Origin: Salsipaludibacter albus
Lineage (GTDB): Bacteria; Actinomycetota; Nitriliruptoria; Nitriliruptorales; Nitriliruptoraceae
Reading direction: 5' to 3'
DNA length: 58,068 nucleotides
NCBI RefSeq assembly: GCF_019798055.1
Contig: NZ_JAHOPH010000024.1
Span: forward strand, 1-58,068
Each line of letters starts with the position of its first letter. Position 1 is the stretch's first letter. The translations under genes were made by a program, and so were the position numbers. This document shows positions 26,361 through 35,582 of this stretch, piece after piece. Under the pieces are notes generated by a model. It worked only from the letters and a program-made list of their open reading frames with translations. It searched no databases and was not told where the DNA came from.

Positions 26361-27930
26361 CACCGCGGTCGGGCTGGACGGCCCGGTCCGGGAGGCGGCT
26401 CCGCCGGTCCCGGGAGGGCCGCTGGGACGGTGGGTCCTGCACCCCCTGCTGGTCGTCGCGTACCCGACCCTGGCGCTGTGGGGCGCCAACGTCCACGAGG
26501 TCCCGGTCACCGACGCCACGGCCGTGCTGTGGCGCACCCTCGCGGTCGGCGCCGTCGTCTGGCTGGTCCTGGCGGGGCTGTACGCCCTGGCACGACGGCC
26601 CAACCCGGTGGCACGGGCGGGGCTGGCCACGTCGATCGCCGCGGTCGCGGTGCTGGCCGTCGGGCGGGTGCTGCCCGAGGCGAGCGCCACCACCGGCCTG
26701 GTGGTGACGGGGGCCGTCGTGGTCGCCGGGCTGGTGCTGTCCCTGCTGGTGTCGCGGGTCGTGCTGGCACGCCTCACCCTGCTGCTGAACGTCTTCTCGG
26801 TCGTGGCCACCGTGCTGGCCCTGGTGGCACTGCGCCCCGTCCTGGTCCCCAGTCGCAACCAGCCCGTGCTGGTGGACTTCGCCGGCGCCGAGGCCCCTGC
26901 TCGCGACATCTGGTACATCATCCCGGACCGCTACCCCCGCGCCGAGACCCTGTCCGACGAGTACGGGTTCGACAACAGCGACTTCGAGTCCCACCTCGAG
27001 GACCTCGGCTTCAGCATCCAGGACCAGGCCCGGGCCAACTACCCCAAGACCGCCCACTCCCTGGCCGCCACGTGGAACCTCGACACGGTCCAGGACCTGG
27101 TCCCGGAGCCCCCCGAGGACGGGGCCGACTACGGACCGCTGTACGACCTGCTCGACGACCACCGGCTGGGCCGGTTCATCACCGACTCCGGCTTCGACTA
27201 CCTCCACCTGGGGTCCTGGTGGGGTCCCACGGCCGAGTCGTCGGTCGCGACCGAGAACCGCAACCTGTCGACGGCCTCGGAGTTCGAGACCGTCTGGCGC
27301 ACCACGACGGCGTTGCGCTGGACGGGCGCGGTCACCGAGGAGGAGGGGATGGACTCGCGCAACTTCATCCGGGCCATCACCGACTACCAGCTCGACGAGC
27401 TCGACGCCCTGGTGACCGAGCCGAGTGACCGGCCGCGTTTCGTCCTCGCCCACGTGACGCTGCCGCACGAGCCGTACGTGTACGACGCGGACGGCTCCTA
27501 CGTCACGGCCGAGGAGGAGCAGTCCCGCACGCGGGTCGAGAACACGGTCAACCAGGTCGAGTACGTCAACCAGCGACTCACGGACCTGGTCGATCGCCTG
27601 GTCACGGGCGACCCGGCCGACGACCCCATCATCGTCATCCAGTCCGACGAGGGGCCGCACCCGGAGGAGCAGTACGCCGCCGCGGGTGGGATCAACTGGC
27701 TGGACGTGGACACCGAGGTGCGGGCCGAGAAGCTGCGCACGTTCTCGGCGTGGTACCTGCCCGGGCTGGACGACGAGGTGCCCGCGGACATCACCGGGGT
27801 CAACACCTGGCGGTTCATCCTCGATCGGTACTTCGGGACGGACCTGGGCCTGGTCGACGACCGGGTCTGGGTGTTCACCGACGAGCAGCACCTGTACGAC
27901 TTCACCGAGGTCACCGACGAGTTCGACTGA
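26353..27930 (+). CDS. Membrane-anchored sulfatase/phosphotransferase-like enzyme
   Basis: A 525-residue protein of the alkaline-phosphatase/sulfatase superfamily. The first 160 residues hold about five membrane helices, as in LTA-synthase-type enzymes. The catalytic part starts at about 180 with DIWYIIPDRYPRAETL (metal Asp), then ANYPKTAHSLAATWN, where the Thr of the KTAHS segment is the probable nucleophile. It continues with HVTLPHEPYVYD and IIVIQSDEGPHPEE; the last replaces the common DHG with DEG. Such enzymes transfer phospho-alcohol groups or hydrolyse sulfate or phosphate esters on surface glycans. Overlap with the methyltransferase gene suggests both modify the same envelope polymer (inference). 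Confidence 0.82.
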   Translation: MTDTAVGLDGPVREAAPPVPGGPLGRWVLHPLLVVAYPTLALWGANVHEVPVTDATAVLWRTLAVGAVVWLVLAGLYALARRPNPVARAGLATSIAAVAVLAVGRVLPEASATTGLVVTGAVVVAGLVLSLLVSRVVLARLTLLLNVFSVVATVLALVALRPVLVPSRNQPVLVDFAGAEAPARDIWYIIPDRYPRAETLSDEYGFDNSDFESHLEDLGFSIQDQARANYPKTAHSLAATWNLDTVQDLVPEPPEDGADYGPLYDLLDDHRLGRFITDSGFDYLHLGSWWGPTAESSVATENRNLSTASEFETVWRTTTALRWTGAVTEEEGMDSRNFIRAITDYQLDELDALVTEPSDRPRFVLAHVTLPHEPYVYDADGSYVTAEEEQSRTRVENTVNQVEYVNQRLTDLVDRLVTGDPADDPIIVIQSDEGPHPEEQYAAAGGINWLDVDTEVRAEKLRTFSAWYLPGLDDEVPADITGVNTWRFILDRYFGTDLGLVDDRVWVFTDEQHLYDFTEVTDEFD

Positions 27931-27950
27931 CCCGCCCCCGACCACGTGGA

Positions 27951-27982
27951 GACGGCCCGACCCCGTGTGGGGTCGGGCCGTC
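27951..27982. terminator. Bidirectional hairpin terminator
   Basis: A perfect 14-bp stem (27951-27964 with 27969-27982) with loop GTGT lies between the sulfatase-like gene (plus) and the HtrA-type gene (minus). It is one of the strongest hairpins in the window. Confidence 0.88.
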
Positions 27983-28048
27983 CGCCCAGTCAGGGGGTGA
28001 TGTCCGACCGGGACGTCGTGTCCGTCGCGCAGTGGTGGTGGGTCGGGG

Positions 28049-29350
28049 TCAGGCTTCGCCGAGGGTGACGGCCAGGTCCTGTCGGGTGCCGTCGCGGTCG
28101 ACGGTCAGGGTGACCTCGGTGCCGGGCTCCATCCGGGCGAGGCGAGCGGCGAACTCCTCGAAGGTGGTGACCTCGTCACCGTCCAGGCCGACGACGACGT
28201 CGCCGTCCTGCAACCCGGCCTCGTCGGCGGGGGACCCGCTGACGACCTGGTCGATGAACGCCCCTGCGGGCACCCCGTCCGCGGCCGTGGCGGTCGCCCC
28301 ACGCACGCCCAGGAACGAGCGGCTGACCGAGCCGTCGGCGATCAGGTCCTCGACGACACTGCTCACCGTGGCCGTGTCGATGGCGAAGCCGATGCCGTCG
28401 GACCCACCGCCCGAGGTGGCGATCGCCGTGTTGATGCCGATCAGCTCGCCGTTGGCGTCGACCAGTGCACCGCCGGAGTTGCCGGGGTTGATGGCCGCGT
28501 CGGTCTGGACGAGATTGGTCAGGGGCAGGTCGGCGCCCTGGACCGTGCGGCCCAGCGCCGAGACGATCCCGGCGGTCACCGACCCGTCGAGACCGAACGG
28601 CGAGCCGACGGCCACGACGGGCTCCCCGATACGGGGCGTGGTGTCGGAGACCGGCAGGGGAGCGAGGTCGTCCGCGTCCACCTCCAGCACGGCCAGGTCG
28701 GTCGTGGGGTCGGTGCCGACGACGTCCGCGGTCAGTTCACGACCGTCGGCGAGGGTGACCTCCACGGTCGGGGCGGTGGACACCACGTGGTTGTTGGTCA
28801 CGATGTGGCCCTGGTCGTCGATCACGACCCCGGACCCGGACCCGGATCCCGTCGGCAGGGTGACGTTGATGCGCACGACCGAGGGGGTCACAGCCGCGGC
28901 CACGGCACTGACGTCCATGGCCTCCGGGGCGGTGCCCGGCGCGGCCGCGGCGCCCTGGTCGGCGGCAGCCCCGTCGTCAGCGGAGTCCTCCGCGGAGTCC
29001 TCTGCAGCGGGGTCGTCGGCCGCCCGGTCGTCGCCGGAGGTGGCGTCGTCCTGCTCGCCGGCGACGGTCGGCACCACCGTCTCGGCGGGCGCGTCGTCGT
29101 CGACCAGCAGCGCGATCGGTGTCGCGACGGCGGCGCCGGACAGCGCGGCCACCAGTGCCACGGCGACCAGCCCGGACCGGCGACCGGGCGTGCGATCATG
29201 GTCTGGCCCGGTCGACGGCGGCGGGGGCGGGGTGGTGCCACCGCGGGACGGGGTGGGCGTCGGCTCGTGGGCCTCGCCCTCGTTCCAGCGAGGTCCGGCG
29301 TCGGGCCCGGTGGTGTCGGGGGCCGGCGGGGTCAGGTACGTGGTCGGCAT
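28049..29350 (-). CDS. HtrA/DegP-type S1C serine protease with PDZ domain
   Basis: A 433-residue envelope protease. The N-terminus is a Pro/Thr-rich cytoplasmic tail, then one membrane helix (about 60-82), an acidic Ala/Asp linker, the trypsin-like domain and a PDZ domain (about 340-433). The catalytic triad is visible: H188 in TNNHVV, D218 in TTDLAVLEV and S292 in NPGNSGGAL. Such enzymes degrade or refold damaged exported proteins. The ATG start was chosen because AGAGGA lies 6 nt upstream; the open frame extends beyond it without homology. The gene diverges from the molybdopterin oxidoreductase across a 332-nt region. Confidence 0.94.
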   Translation of the reverse strand: MPTTYLTPPAPDTTGPDAGPRWNEGEAHEPTPTPSRGGTTPPPPPSTGPDHDRTPGRRSGLVAVALVAALSGAAVATPIALLVDDDAPAETVVPTVAGEQDDATSGDDRAADDPAAEDSAEDSADDGAAADQGAAAAPGTAPEAMDVSAVAAAVTPSVVRINVTLPTGSGSGSGVVIDDQGHIVTNNHVVSTAPTVEVTLADGRELTADVVGTDPTTDLAVLEVDADDLAPLPVSDTTPRIGEPVVAVGSPFGLDGSVTAGIVSALGRTVQGADLPLTNLVQTDAAINPGNSGGALVDANGELIGINTAIATSGGGSDGIGFAIDTATVSSVVEDLIADGSVSRSFLGVRGATATAADGVPAGAFIDQVVSGSPADEAGLQDGDVVVGLDGDEVTTFEEFAARLARMEPGTEVTLTVDRDGTRQDLAVTLGEA

Positions 29351-29682
29351 GGCGGTCCTCTCGTGCGTCGAGTCCGCACGGTACGAACGGGTGCTGAGAG
29401 CAGGATGAGGAGGTCCATCGCCGGGTCGAGCGCCCGTCACATGCCGCTTCGTGGCCTCCGTGGGCGGTCGGAAAGGGATTGTTCAGAAAGCCCCCGGTGA
29501 CGTCCGCACGACCCCGCAGGACCGTGATGGGGGCAGATCCGGGTCCTCCTGGACGGGCTCGCGCAGCCGCCGGGCGCGGGTCGTGGAATGATGATGGGCG
29601 GCAGGGGCCGTTGTGGAGGGTGGAACCACCGACCGCCCCGCCGTCCGCCCGGACGCGGACCGGCAGCAGCGCAGGAGACACC
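29351..29682. other. 332-nt divergent intergenic region without a recognised gene
   Basis: This lies between the start codons of the HtrA-type protease (minus) and the membrane molybdopterin oxidoreductase (plus) and should hold both promoters. I see the protease Shine-Dalgarno at its left end and AGGAGA (29673-29678) for the oxidoreductase at its right end. A short AT-richer island, GGGATTGTTCAGAAAGC, lies near 29475 and could be an operator or promoter part. No RNA gene or coding frame with credible composition was found. Confidence 0.5.
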
Positions 29683-31299
29683 ATGAGCACCGTCGACACG
29701 ACCGGACCCGACACCACGGTCGGGACGACCCCGGCCACCCGGCCGGCACCGGGACGCGCGGCCGCTGCGCTGGCGGGCGCCGTCGGGGCTGGCCTTGCCC
29801 TGGGGCTGACCGAACTGTTCGCCGGGCTGCTGGACGGGATGCCGTCACTGGTCGATGCCGTCGCCGCACAGGTCGTCGCGATCCTGCCGGGCGACCTGCT
29901 GACGTGGGGGATCGAGACGTTCGGCGAGCGCGACCGCCTGGTGATCGGGCTCGGCGTGGTCGTGGTCGTCCTCGCGGTCGGCGCGGCCGCCGGCCTGATG
30001 GCGCGGACGGGCCGAGGCGGCGAGGCCGGCGCGCTGTTCGTCGCGTTCGGGCTGATCGGGATCGTGTCGGCCCTGGGCGACGTCGCGACGATCCCCTGGG
30101 TGACCACCATCGCGGTGGTGGTCGCGGTCGCGGCCGGGTTCGGTGCGACGTGGGTCCTGGTCGCGGGCAGGCGCGGCGACGGCATGCTCGACGTGGTCCG
30201 GAGTGACGGACGGGAGCCTGTCGCGCTGGACCGACGGACCTTCCTCGCGGCGGCCGGAGCCGTGGGCGGCGTCGCGGCACTGGCCGGCGTCGGTGGACGG
30301 CTGCTCGGCCGACCGCCCGCGGTCGACCCGGACGCGGCCTCGCTGGCCGAGATGCTCCCGGACCCGGTCAGCACCCTGCCCCCGGCGCCGGCGGCGGCCA
30401 GCCTCGACGTCGACGGGCTCACCCCCTTGTTCGTGCCCAACGAGGACTTCTACCGGATCGACACCGCGCTGACGGGAGCACCACGGGTCGACGTGGCCAC
30501 CTGGCGCCTGCGCATCCACGGGCTGGTCGAGCGCGAGCGGTCGTTCAGCTTCGAGGAACTGGTCGATCGTGGCCTGGTCGAGTCCGACGTCACCATCGCC
30601 TGCGTGAGCAACGAGGTGGGCGGCGGGCTGGTCGGCAACGCCCGCTGGACCGGCGTGCCACTGGCGCCCTTGCTGGACGAGGTGGGCGTGCTCGACGGCG
30701 GGACCCAGCTGGTCGGGCGGGCCGTCGATGACTTCACGGTGGGCTTCCCGACCGAGATCGCGCGGGACGGGCGCGATGCCATGATCGCCGTGGCGATGAA
30801 CGGGGAACCGCTGCCGGTCGCCCACGGGTTCCCGGCACGCCTGATCGTCCCCGGCCTGTACGGCTACGTGTCCGCCACCAAGTGGCTCAGCGACATCGAG
30901 CTGACCGGGTGGGACGACTTCGACGCCTACTGGGTGCCGCGCGGCTGGTCCAAGGAGGGCCCCGTCAAGACCCAGGCACGCATCGACACGCCCGGCGAGG
31001 GCGCCGGGGTGGCTGCCGGGGACGTCACCGTGGCCGGCGTCGCATGGGCGCCCACCCGCGGCATCGAGGCGGTGGAGGTCCGGGTCGACGACGGGGCGTG
31101 GCAGGAGGCCACGCTGTCCGAGCCACTGGACGACGACACCTGGGTCCAGTGGCAGCTGCCCGTGGCCCTCGAGCCCGGCGGGCACCGGCTGGCCGTCCGG
31201 GCGACCGACGGCACCGGGCAGACCCAGCCCGAGGAGCGCACGGCGCCCCACCCGAACGGTGCCCAGGGCTGGCACACCGTGCAGGTCGACGCCGCCTGA
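29683..31299 (+). CDS. Membrane-anchored sulfite-oxidase-type molybdopterin oxidoreductase
   Basis: A 538-residue protein. The first 160 residues form about four membrane helices, followed by DRRTFLAAAGAVGGVAALAG, which resembles a further anchor or an internal Tat-like segment. The rest is a sulfite-oxidase/YedY-type catalytic domain with the molybdenum-ligand cysteine C307 in TIACVSNEVGGGLVGN, then NGEPLPVAHGFPARLIVPG and GYVSATKWLSDIEL. A C-terminal Mo-co dimerisation-like beta domain follows (VEVRVDDGAWQEATL). Homologues oxidise sulfite or reduce oxidised methionine; the substrate is open. AGGAGA upstream supports the ATG. The membrane part may replace the separate YedZ-type anchor. Confidence 0.9.
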   Translation: MSTVDTTGPDTTVGTTPATRPAPGRAAAALAGAVGAGLALGLTELFAGLLDGMPSLVDAVAAQVVAILPGDLLTWGIETFGERDRLVIGLGVVVVVLAVGAAAGLMARTGRGGEAGALFVAFGLIGIVSALGDVATIPWVTTIAVVVAVAAGFGATWVLVAGRRGDGMLDVVRSDGREPVALDRRTFLAAAGAVGGVAALAGVGGRLLGRPPAVDPDAASLAEMLPDPVSTLPPAPAAASLDVDGLTPLFVPNEDFYRIDTALTGAPRVDVATWRLRIHGLVERERSFSFEELVDRGLVESDVTIACVSNEVGGGLVGNARWTGVPLAPLLDEVGVLDGGTQLVGRAVDDFTVGFPTEIARDGRDAMIAVAMNGEPLPVAHGFPARLIVPGLYGYVSATKWLSDIELTGWDDFDAYWVPRGWSKEGPVKTQARIDTPGEGAGVAAGDVTVAGVAWAPTRGIEAVEVRVDDGAWQEATLSEPLDDDTWVQWQLPVALEPGGHRLAVRATDGTGQTQPEERTAPHPNGAQGWHTVQVDAA

Positions 31300-31377
31300 C
31301 ATCGCCCCACCCGGGGTCGGGCGCACGACCACGCCGAGGCGTGGCAGACTGGGCCACGGTCCAACGACAGGAACCGG

Positions 31378-33084
31378 GTGAGTGCCCCGCTGCGTGTCCC
31401 GCCCAGCGGGATGCTGCGATCCCGCCTCGTGGTGGGCTTCGCCGCGGTGATCGTGCTCGCCGTCGGCCTGGGGTTCGTGGTCGACAGCGGACGTGCGACG
31501 GCCGTCCTCGACCGGTCGGTCGCGACCTGGATGCGGGCCCTGGCGGACCGCGCGGCAGTCGACCTGGCGCCGCTGGTGGGCGCGGTCGACCAGGACGATC
31601 CCGACAGCATCGGTGGGGTGACACCGCGCGTGCTCGGCGACGTCGCCGACGACCTCGACGTGGACGGCGTGGCGGTCGTGCGGGGCGACCGGGTCGTCGC
31701 CGCCGGCGTGGACCCGGCGCTGGCCATGTCGGCTGCGGACGGGGTCACCGACGACGCGCGGGTCGCGACCGACGGGCCGGGAGGCAACTGGTGGGCGGTC
31801 GCCAGCCCGATCGGCACCGACGGCGACGGCGTCGCCGTCGTCGCGATCGCCGATCCGGCCGCGGCGCTGGGACGCAGCATGCTCCAGACGCGGCTGCTGA
31901 CCCTTGCCTTCATCGCCGTGGTCGCCATCGGGCTTGCCACCGTGGTGGTGCGGCTGCTCACCCGACCCATCGAGGAACTGGTGGCGACCGCCGCGAGCAG
32001 CGGGGTCGTCGAGGTCGTGCCACGCATGCCATGGGACGCACCCGACGAGCGCGGCCGCGAGCCTCCGGCACCACCCGACGAGTTCCGGGTCGTGATCAGC
32101 GCGCTCGAGCAGCTCCGCGACGAGCTCGCCGGAGCCCGTCGGACGATCGAACGTCAGCAGACGGCGCTGGCCGAGGCCACCCGGCGGGTCGTGGGTGGCC
32201 AGGACGAGACCCGGCGGGAGCTGGCCGGCGAGCTCCACGACGGCATCCAGCAGCAGCTGGTGATGCTGCGGCTGCACCTCACCCTGACCCGCAAGCAGCT
32301 CGAGGACGGCGCTGCCGAGCCCGACGAGGTGTTCACGCGGCTGGGTGAGGAGGTCGACCTGATGCTCAGCCGGCTCCGGGACACGGCTCGGGGGGTCTAT
32401 CCGGCGATCCTGCGTGACCGTGGGCTGTACGAGGCACTGCAGAGCCTGGCCCGCCAGTCCCACGGACGCGTGAGCGTGCAGGCGGCACCCCGCCCCTTCC
32501 CGCGGCTGGACCTCGACGTCGAGGCCAACACCTACTTCCTGGTCGCCGAGTCGGTGTCCAACGCGCTCAAGCACGCCGGCGAGGGGGCCTCGATCGACAT
32601 CGACCTGGTCTGCGACCCGGAGCGACTGCGGGTGCGGGTCCGCGACGACGGCCATGGCTTCGACGTCGAGCGTGCCCCGGAGGGTCGTGGCCTGGCGAAC
32701 CAGCGGGACCGGGCCGCCGCCCTGGGTGGGACCGTCCAGATCGTGTCGGGTCGGACCGGGACGACGGTGCTCGCCCTGCTGCCGCGCGACGGTGCGCACC
32801 ACCGGCCGGACCCGGCCGCCCGGGGCAGTCGACGCGTCGATCGTCGCGTCGCGACCGGGGCAGGGTCAGCGGCCCCGCTCCAGGTACAGGAGAACGGCCG
32901 CGACCCGGCGGTTGAGGTGGATGTCGTCCTTGATGTCGAGCTTCTTGAAGATCGAGGAGATGTGCTTCTCGACCGATCGTTCCACGATGTCGAGCTCGGC
33001 CCCGACCGCGGCGTTGCCCTTGCCGGTGGCCATGAGGGCGAGGACCTCGTGCTCCCGCGGGGTGAGGGCGGAAAGTCCGTGTGA
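31378..33084 (+). CDS. NarL/DegS-type sensor histidine kinase
   Basis: A 568-residue membrane kinase. One helix at about 15-34 and one at about 175-197 flank an extracytoplasmic sensing region. After a linker and a coiled-coil stretch, the HisKA_3 dimerisation motif AGELHDGIQQQLV gives phospho-acceptor H287. The ATPase part has the N-box VAESVSNALKHAG and RDDGHGFD. Domain similarity ends at about residue 471 (LALLPR); the remaining 97 residues are low-complexity, and the last 219 bp lie antisense to the response regulator, so the tail may be unselected read-through. The start is GTG with AGGAA 4 nt upstream. The partner is probably the convergent regulator at 32866-33528. Confidence 0.88.
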   Translation: MSAPLRVPPSGMLRSRLVVGFAAVIVLAVGLGFVVDSGRATAVLDRSVATWMRALADRAAVDLAPLVGAVDQDDPDSIGGVTPRVLGDVADDLDVDGVAVVRGDRVVAAGVDPALAMSAADGVTDDARVATDGPGGNWWAVASPIGTDGDGVAVVAIADPAAALGRSMLQTRLLTLAFIAVVAIGLATVVVRLLTRPIEELVATAASSGVVEVVPRMPWDAPDERGREPPAPPDEFRVVISALEQLRDELAGARRTIERQQTALAEATRRVVGGQDETRRELAGELHDGIQQQLVMLRLHLTLTRKQLEDGAAEPDEVFTRLGEEVDLMLSRLRDTARGVYPAILRDRGLYEALQSLARQSHGRVSVQAAPRPFPRLDLDVEANTYFLVAESVSNALKHAGEGASIDIDLVCDPERLRVRVRDDGHGFDVERAPEGRGLANQRDRAAALGGTVQIVSGRTGTTVLALLPRDGAHHRPDPAARGSRRVDRRVATGAGSAAPLQVQENGRDPAVEVDVVLDVELLEDRGDVLLDRSFHDVELGPDRGVALAGGHEGEDLVLPRGEGGKSV

Positions 33085-33528
33085 CTGCTGTCCCTGCGCC
33101 ATGAGGAGCGTGTCGACGATCCGCGGGTCCAGCATCGAGCCCCCGGCGTGGACGGTCCGGACCGCCGAGGCCAGTCGGTCCACGTCGCCCAGGCGCTCCT
33201 TGAGCAGGTAGGCCATCCCCTCGGAGCCGTCCCCGAGCAGTTCCAGGGCGTACGCCGGGTCGTCGTGCTGGCTGAGCACGACGATGCCGACACCGGGATG
33301 GGTCTCGCGCAGGCGCTTGGCCACCTCGATGCCCTCGGTGGTGTGCGACGGTGGCATCCGGATGTCGATGATGGCGACGTCCGGCGGGTCGTCGTCGACC
33401 ATCGCGAGCAGCTCGTCGCCGTCCGAGGCTGCCCGCAGCACCTCGATGTCGCCGACGCTGCCCAGGGCCGCCCGTGCTCCCTCGCGGACCAGGTAGTCGT
33501 CGTCACAGACGTAGACTCGCAGGTTCAC
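32866..33528 (-). CDS. NarL/LuxR-family response regulator
   Basis: A 220-residue response regulator. The receiver domain (1-120) has acidic residues D9/D10, the phospho-acceptor D55 in IIDIRMPP and the conserved Lys in YLLKERLG. The C-terminal HTH (about 155-215) is LuxR-type: [20 protein letters not shown], then [14 protein letters not shown]. It should bind DNA when phosphorylated, probably by the HisKA_3 kinase encoded convergently, with which it overlaps by 219 bp at the 3' ends. The start is a GTG; two adjacent GTGs exist, and the inner one is chosen because GGGAGG then sits 7 nt upstream. Confidence 0.93.
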   Translation of the reverse strand: MNLRVYVCDDDYLVREGARAALGSVGDIEVLRAASDGDELLAMVDDDPPDVAIIDIRMPPSHTTEGIEVAKRLRETHPGVGIVVLSQHDDPAYALELLGDGSEGMAYLLKERLGDVDRLASAVRTVHAGGSMLDPRIVDTLLMAQGQQSHGLSALTPREHEVLALMATGKGNAAVGAELDIVERSVEKHISSIFKKLDIKDDIHLNRRVAAVLLYLERGR

Positions 33529-33647
33529 CACCGCACCTCCCGACCCGGACGCCCCCGTCCGCCATGCTAGGCGCGCCACCGCCCGGCCGGGTGCTGCCGC
33601 CGAGGTCACTACGCTGGCGCGACCGATCACCCGGGGGTCAGTCCTGC

Positions 33648-35582
33648 ATGTCCGTGCTCACCGTCAGTGGCGTGTCCAAGTCGTGGGGCGCCACGCCACT
33701 GTTCAGCGATGTCGACCTGCGTCTCCTGCGGGGGCAGCGGATGGCACTGGTCGGTGCCAACGGGGCCGGCAAGACGACCCTGCTCGAGATCGTGGTCGGG
33801 CTGGTCGAGCCTGACGAGGGCGAGGTCGTGCGTGCCCGTGGCGTGCGGGTCGGCTACCTGCCCCAGGACCTCGACCACACCCCGACGGGCACCGTGCTGG
33901 AGGAGACCCTCGCCGGCGCCGACCACCTCCTGGACCTGCAGGCTCGCCTGGAGGCGATGGAGGCCGACCTCGCCGACCCCACCGTGCTGGCGACCTACGG
34001 CGAGCTGCAGGCGCGCTTCGAGACGCTGGGTGGCTACCAGCTGGAGGCCGATGCCCATCGGGTGCTGGCGGGCCTGGGGTTCGATCCCGACGACGCGGAC
34101 CGGCCGCTGGCGGACATGTCGGGTGGCTGGCGGGTGCGGGCCGCCCTCGCCCGGCTGCTCCTGGGACGACCCGACGTGCTGGTGCTGGACGAGCCGACCA
34201 ACCACCTCGACGTCGAGTCGATCTCGTGGCTGGAGGGTGCGCTGGCCGGCTGGGAGGGCGCGATCCTGTTCGTCTCCCACGACCGCGACTTCCTCGACGC
34301 CGTGGCCGACCACGTCGCCGAGGTCGCGGCCTCCCGCGTGTTCACGTGGGTCGGCAACTACACGGCGTTCCTGGCCCAGCGCGAGGAGTGGCTGGCGGGC
34401 CTGCGGGGGGCCAAGGCCAACCAGGACCGCGAGATCGCCCAGACCGAGGAGTTCATCGCCCGCTTCCGGGCCAAGGCCACCAAGGCACGACAGGTCCAGT
34501 CCCGGATCAAGGCGCTGGACAGGATGGAGCGCATCGAGGTCCCCGACCTGCGCGCCCGACACGTGTCGTTCGGCTTCCCCGACCCGCCTCGCTCGGGCCG
34601 GGTCGTGGTCGAGGTGGTGGACGCGGCGGTCGGCCACGACGACGGGCCGGACGTGGTCGCCGACGTGTCCCTGGTCGTCGAGCGCGGGGACAAGGTCGGG
34701 GTCGTGGGTCCCAACGGCGCCGGCAAGTCGACCTTCGCGTCGCTGGTCCTGGGACGGCTGCCGGCGCGACGGGGGCGCGTGACCCTGGGCCACAACGTCG
34801 AGGTCGCGACCTTCGACCAGCACCAGGTCGAGGTGCTCGACCTGGACGCGACCGTGCTGGCCGAGTTCACCAAGGACCTGTCCGAGGAGCATCGCCAGCG
34901 CAACCCCCGCACGTTCCTGGGGGCCTTCGGGTTCACCGGGGACGCCGCCGAGCGCCCGGTCCGCGCGCTGTCCGGTGGCGAGCGGACCCGGTTGGCGCTG
35001 GCCAAGGTCATGGCCGACCCCGTGAACCTGCTGGTCATGGACGAGCCGACCAACCACCTCGACATCCCGTCGCGCGACGTGCTCGAGCAGGCGTTGTCGG
35101 CCTATCCCGGCACGCTGCTGCTGATCACCCACGACCGCCACGTGCTCCGCAACGTCGTGGACCGCGTCGTGGAGGTGCGGGACGGGCGGGTGACGGCCCA
35201 CCGCGGCTCGTGGGACGACTGGGTCGCGGCCCGGGGAGCCCAGCCGGCGGTGACCCCGCAGTCCCGCCCCGCACGGACCGACGGGCCGGCGCCGGCCGAC
35301 GAGGGCGGCGATCCCCGGGCGCGTCGGCGGGCTGCGCGTGCCCGCGAGCGCCACGAGCGGGCCGTGCAGGAGGCCGAGCGTGCCGTGACGGCCGCGGAGG
35401 CGGACGTCGCCACCCTGGTGCGGGCGATGGCCGCCGACGGGTTCTGGGACGACGAGCAGCGGGCCCGCACCGTCGTCGTCGGGCTGGACGCCGCGAAGGA
35501 CCGGGCGGCACGCGCCATGCGGACCTGGGAACGGGCCGTGGAGGCCCTGGACACCGACGAGACGAACGAGGAGCGGACATGA
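33648..35582 (+). CDS. ABC-F family ATPase
   Basis: A 644-residue soluble ABC-F protein with two ATPase cassettes and no membrane segment. Cassette 1 has GANGAGKTT (37-45), [11 protein letters not shown] and LDEPTNHLD; cassette 2 has [20 protein letters not shown] and MDEPTNHLD. The linker between them (PtIM region) contains the basic helix [22 protein letters not shown]-terminal coiled coil of about 90 residues follows. ABC-F proteins bind the ribosomal E site and relieve stalling; some protect against antibiotics. Which subfamily this belongs to is not clear by eye. TACGCT (33610-33615) is a -10 candidate. The stop overlaps the start of add (ATGA). Confidence 0.94.
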   Translation: MSVLTVSGVSKSWGATPLFSDVDLRLLRGQRMALVGANGAGKTTLLEIVVGLVEPDEGEVVRARGVRVGYLPQDLDHTPTGTVLEETLAGADHLLDLQARLEAMEADLADPTVLATYGELQARFETLGGYQLEADAHRVLAGLGFDPDDADRPLADMSGGWRVRAALARLLLGRPDVLVLDEPTNHLDVESISWLEGALAGWEGAILFVSHDRDFLDAVADHVAEVAASRVFTWVGNYTAFLAQREEWLAGLRGAKANQDREIAQTEEFIARFRAKATKARQVQSRIKALDRMERIEVPDLRARHVSFGFPDPPRSGRVVVEVVDAAVGHDDGPDVVADVSLVVERGDKVGVVGPNGAGKSTFASLVLGRLPARRGRVTLGHNVEVATFDQHQVEVLDLDATVLAEFTKDLSEEHRQRNPRTFLGAFGFTGDAAERPVRALSGGERTRLALAKVMADPVNLLVMDEPTNHLDIPSRDVLEQALSAYPGTLLLITHDRHVLRNVVDRVVEVRDGRVTAHRGSWDDWVAARGAQPAVTPQSRPARTDGPAPADEGGDPRARRRAARARERHERAVQEAERAVTAAEADVATLVRAMAADGFWDDEQRARTVVVGLDAAKDRAARAMRTWERAVEALDTDETNEERT

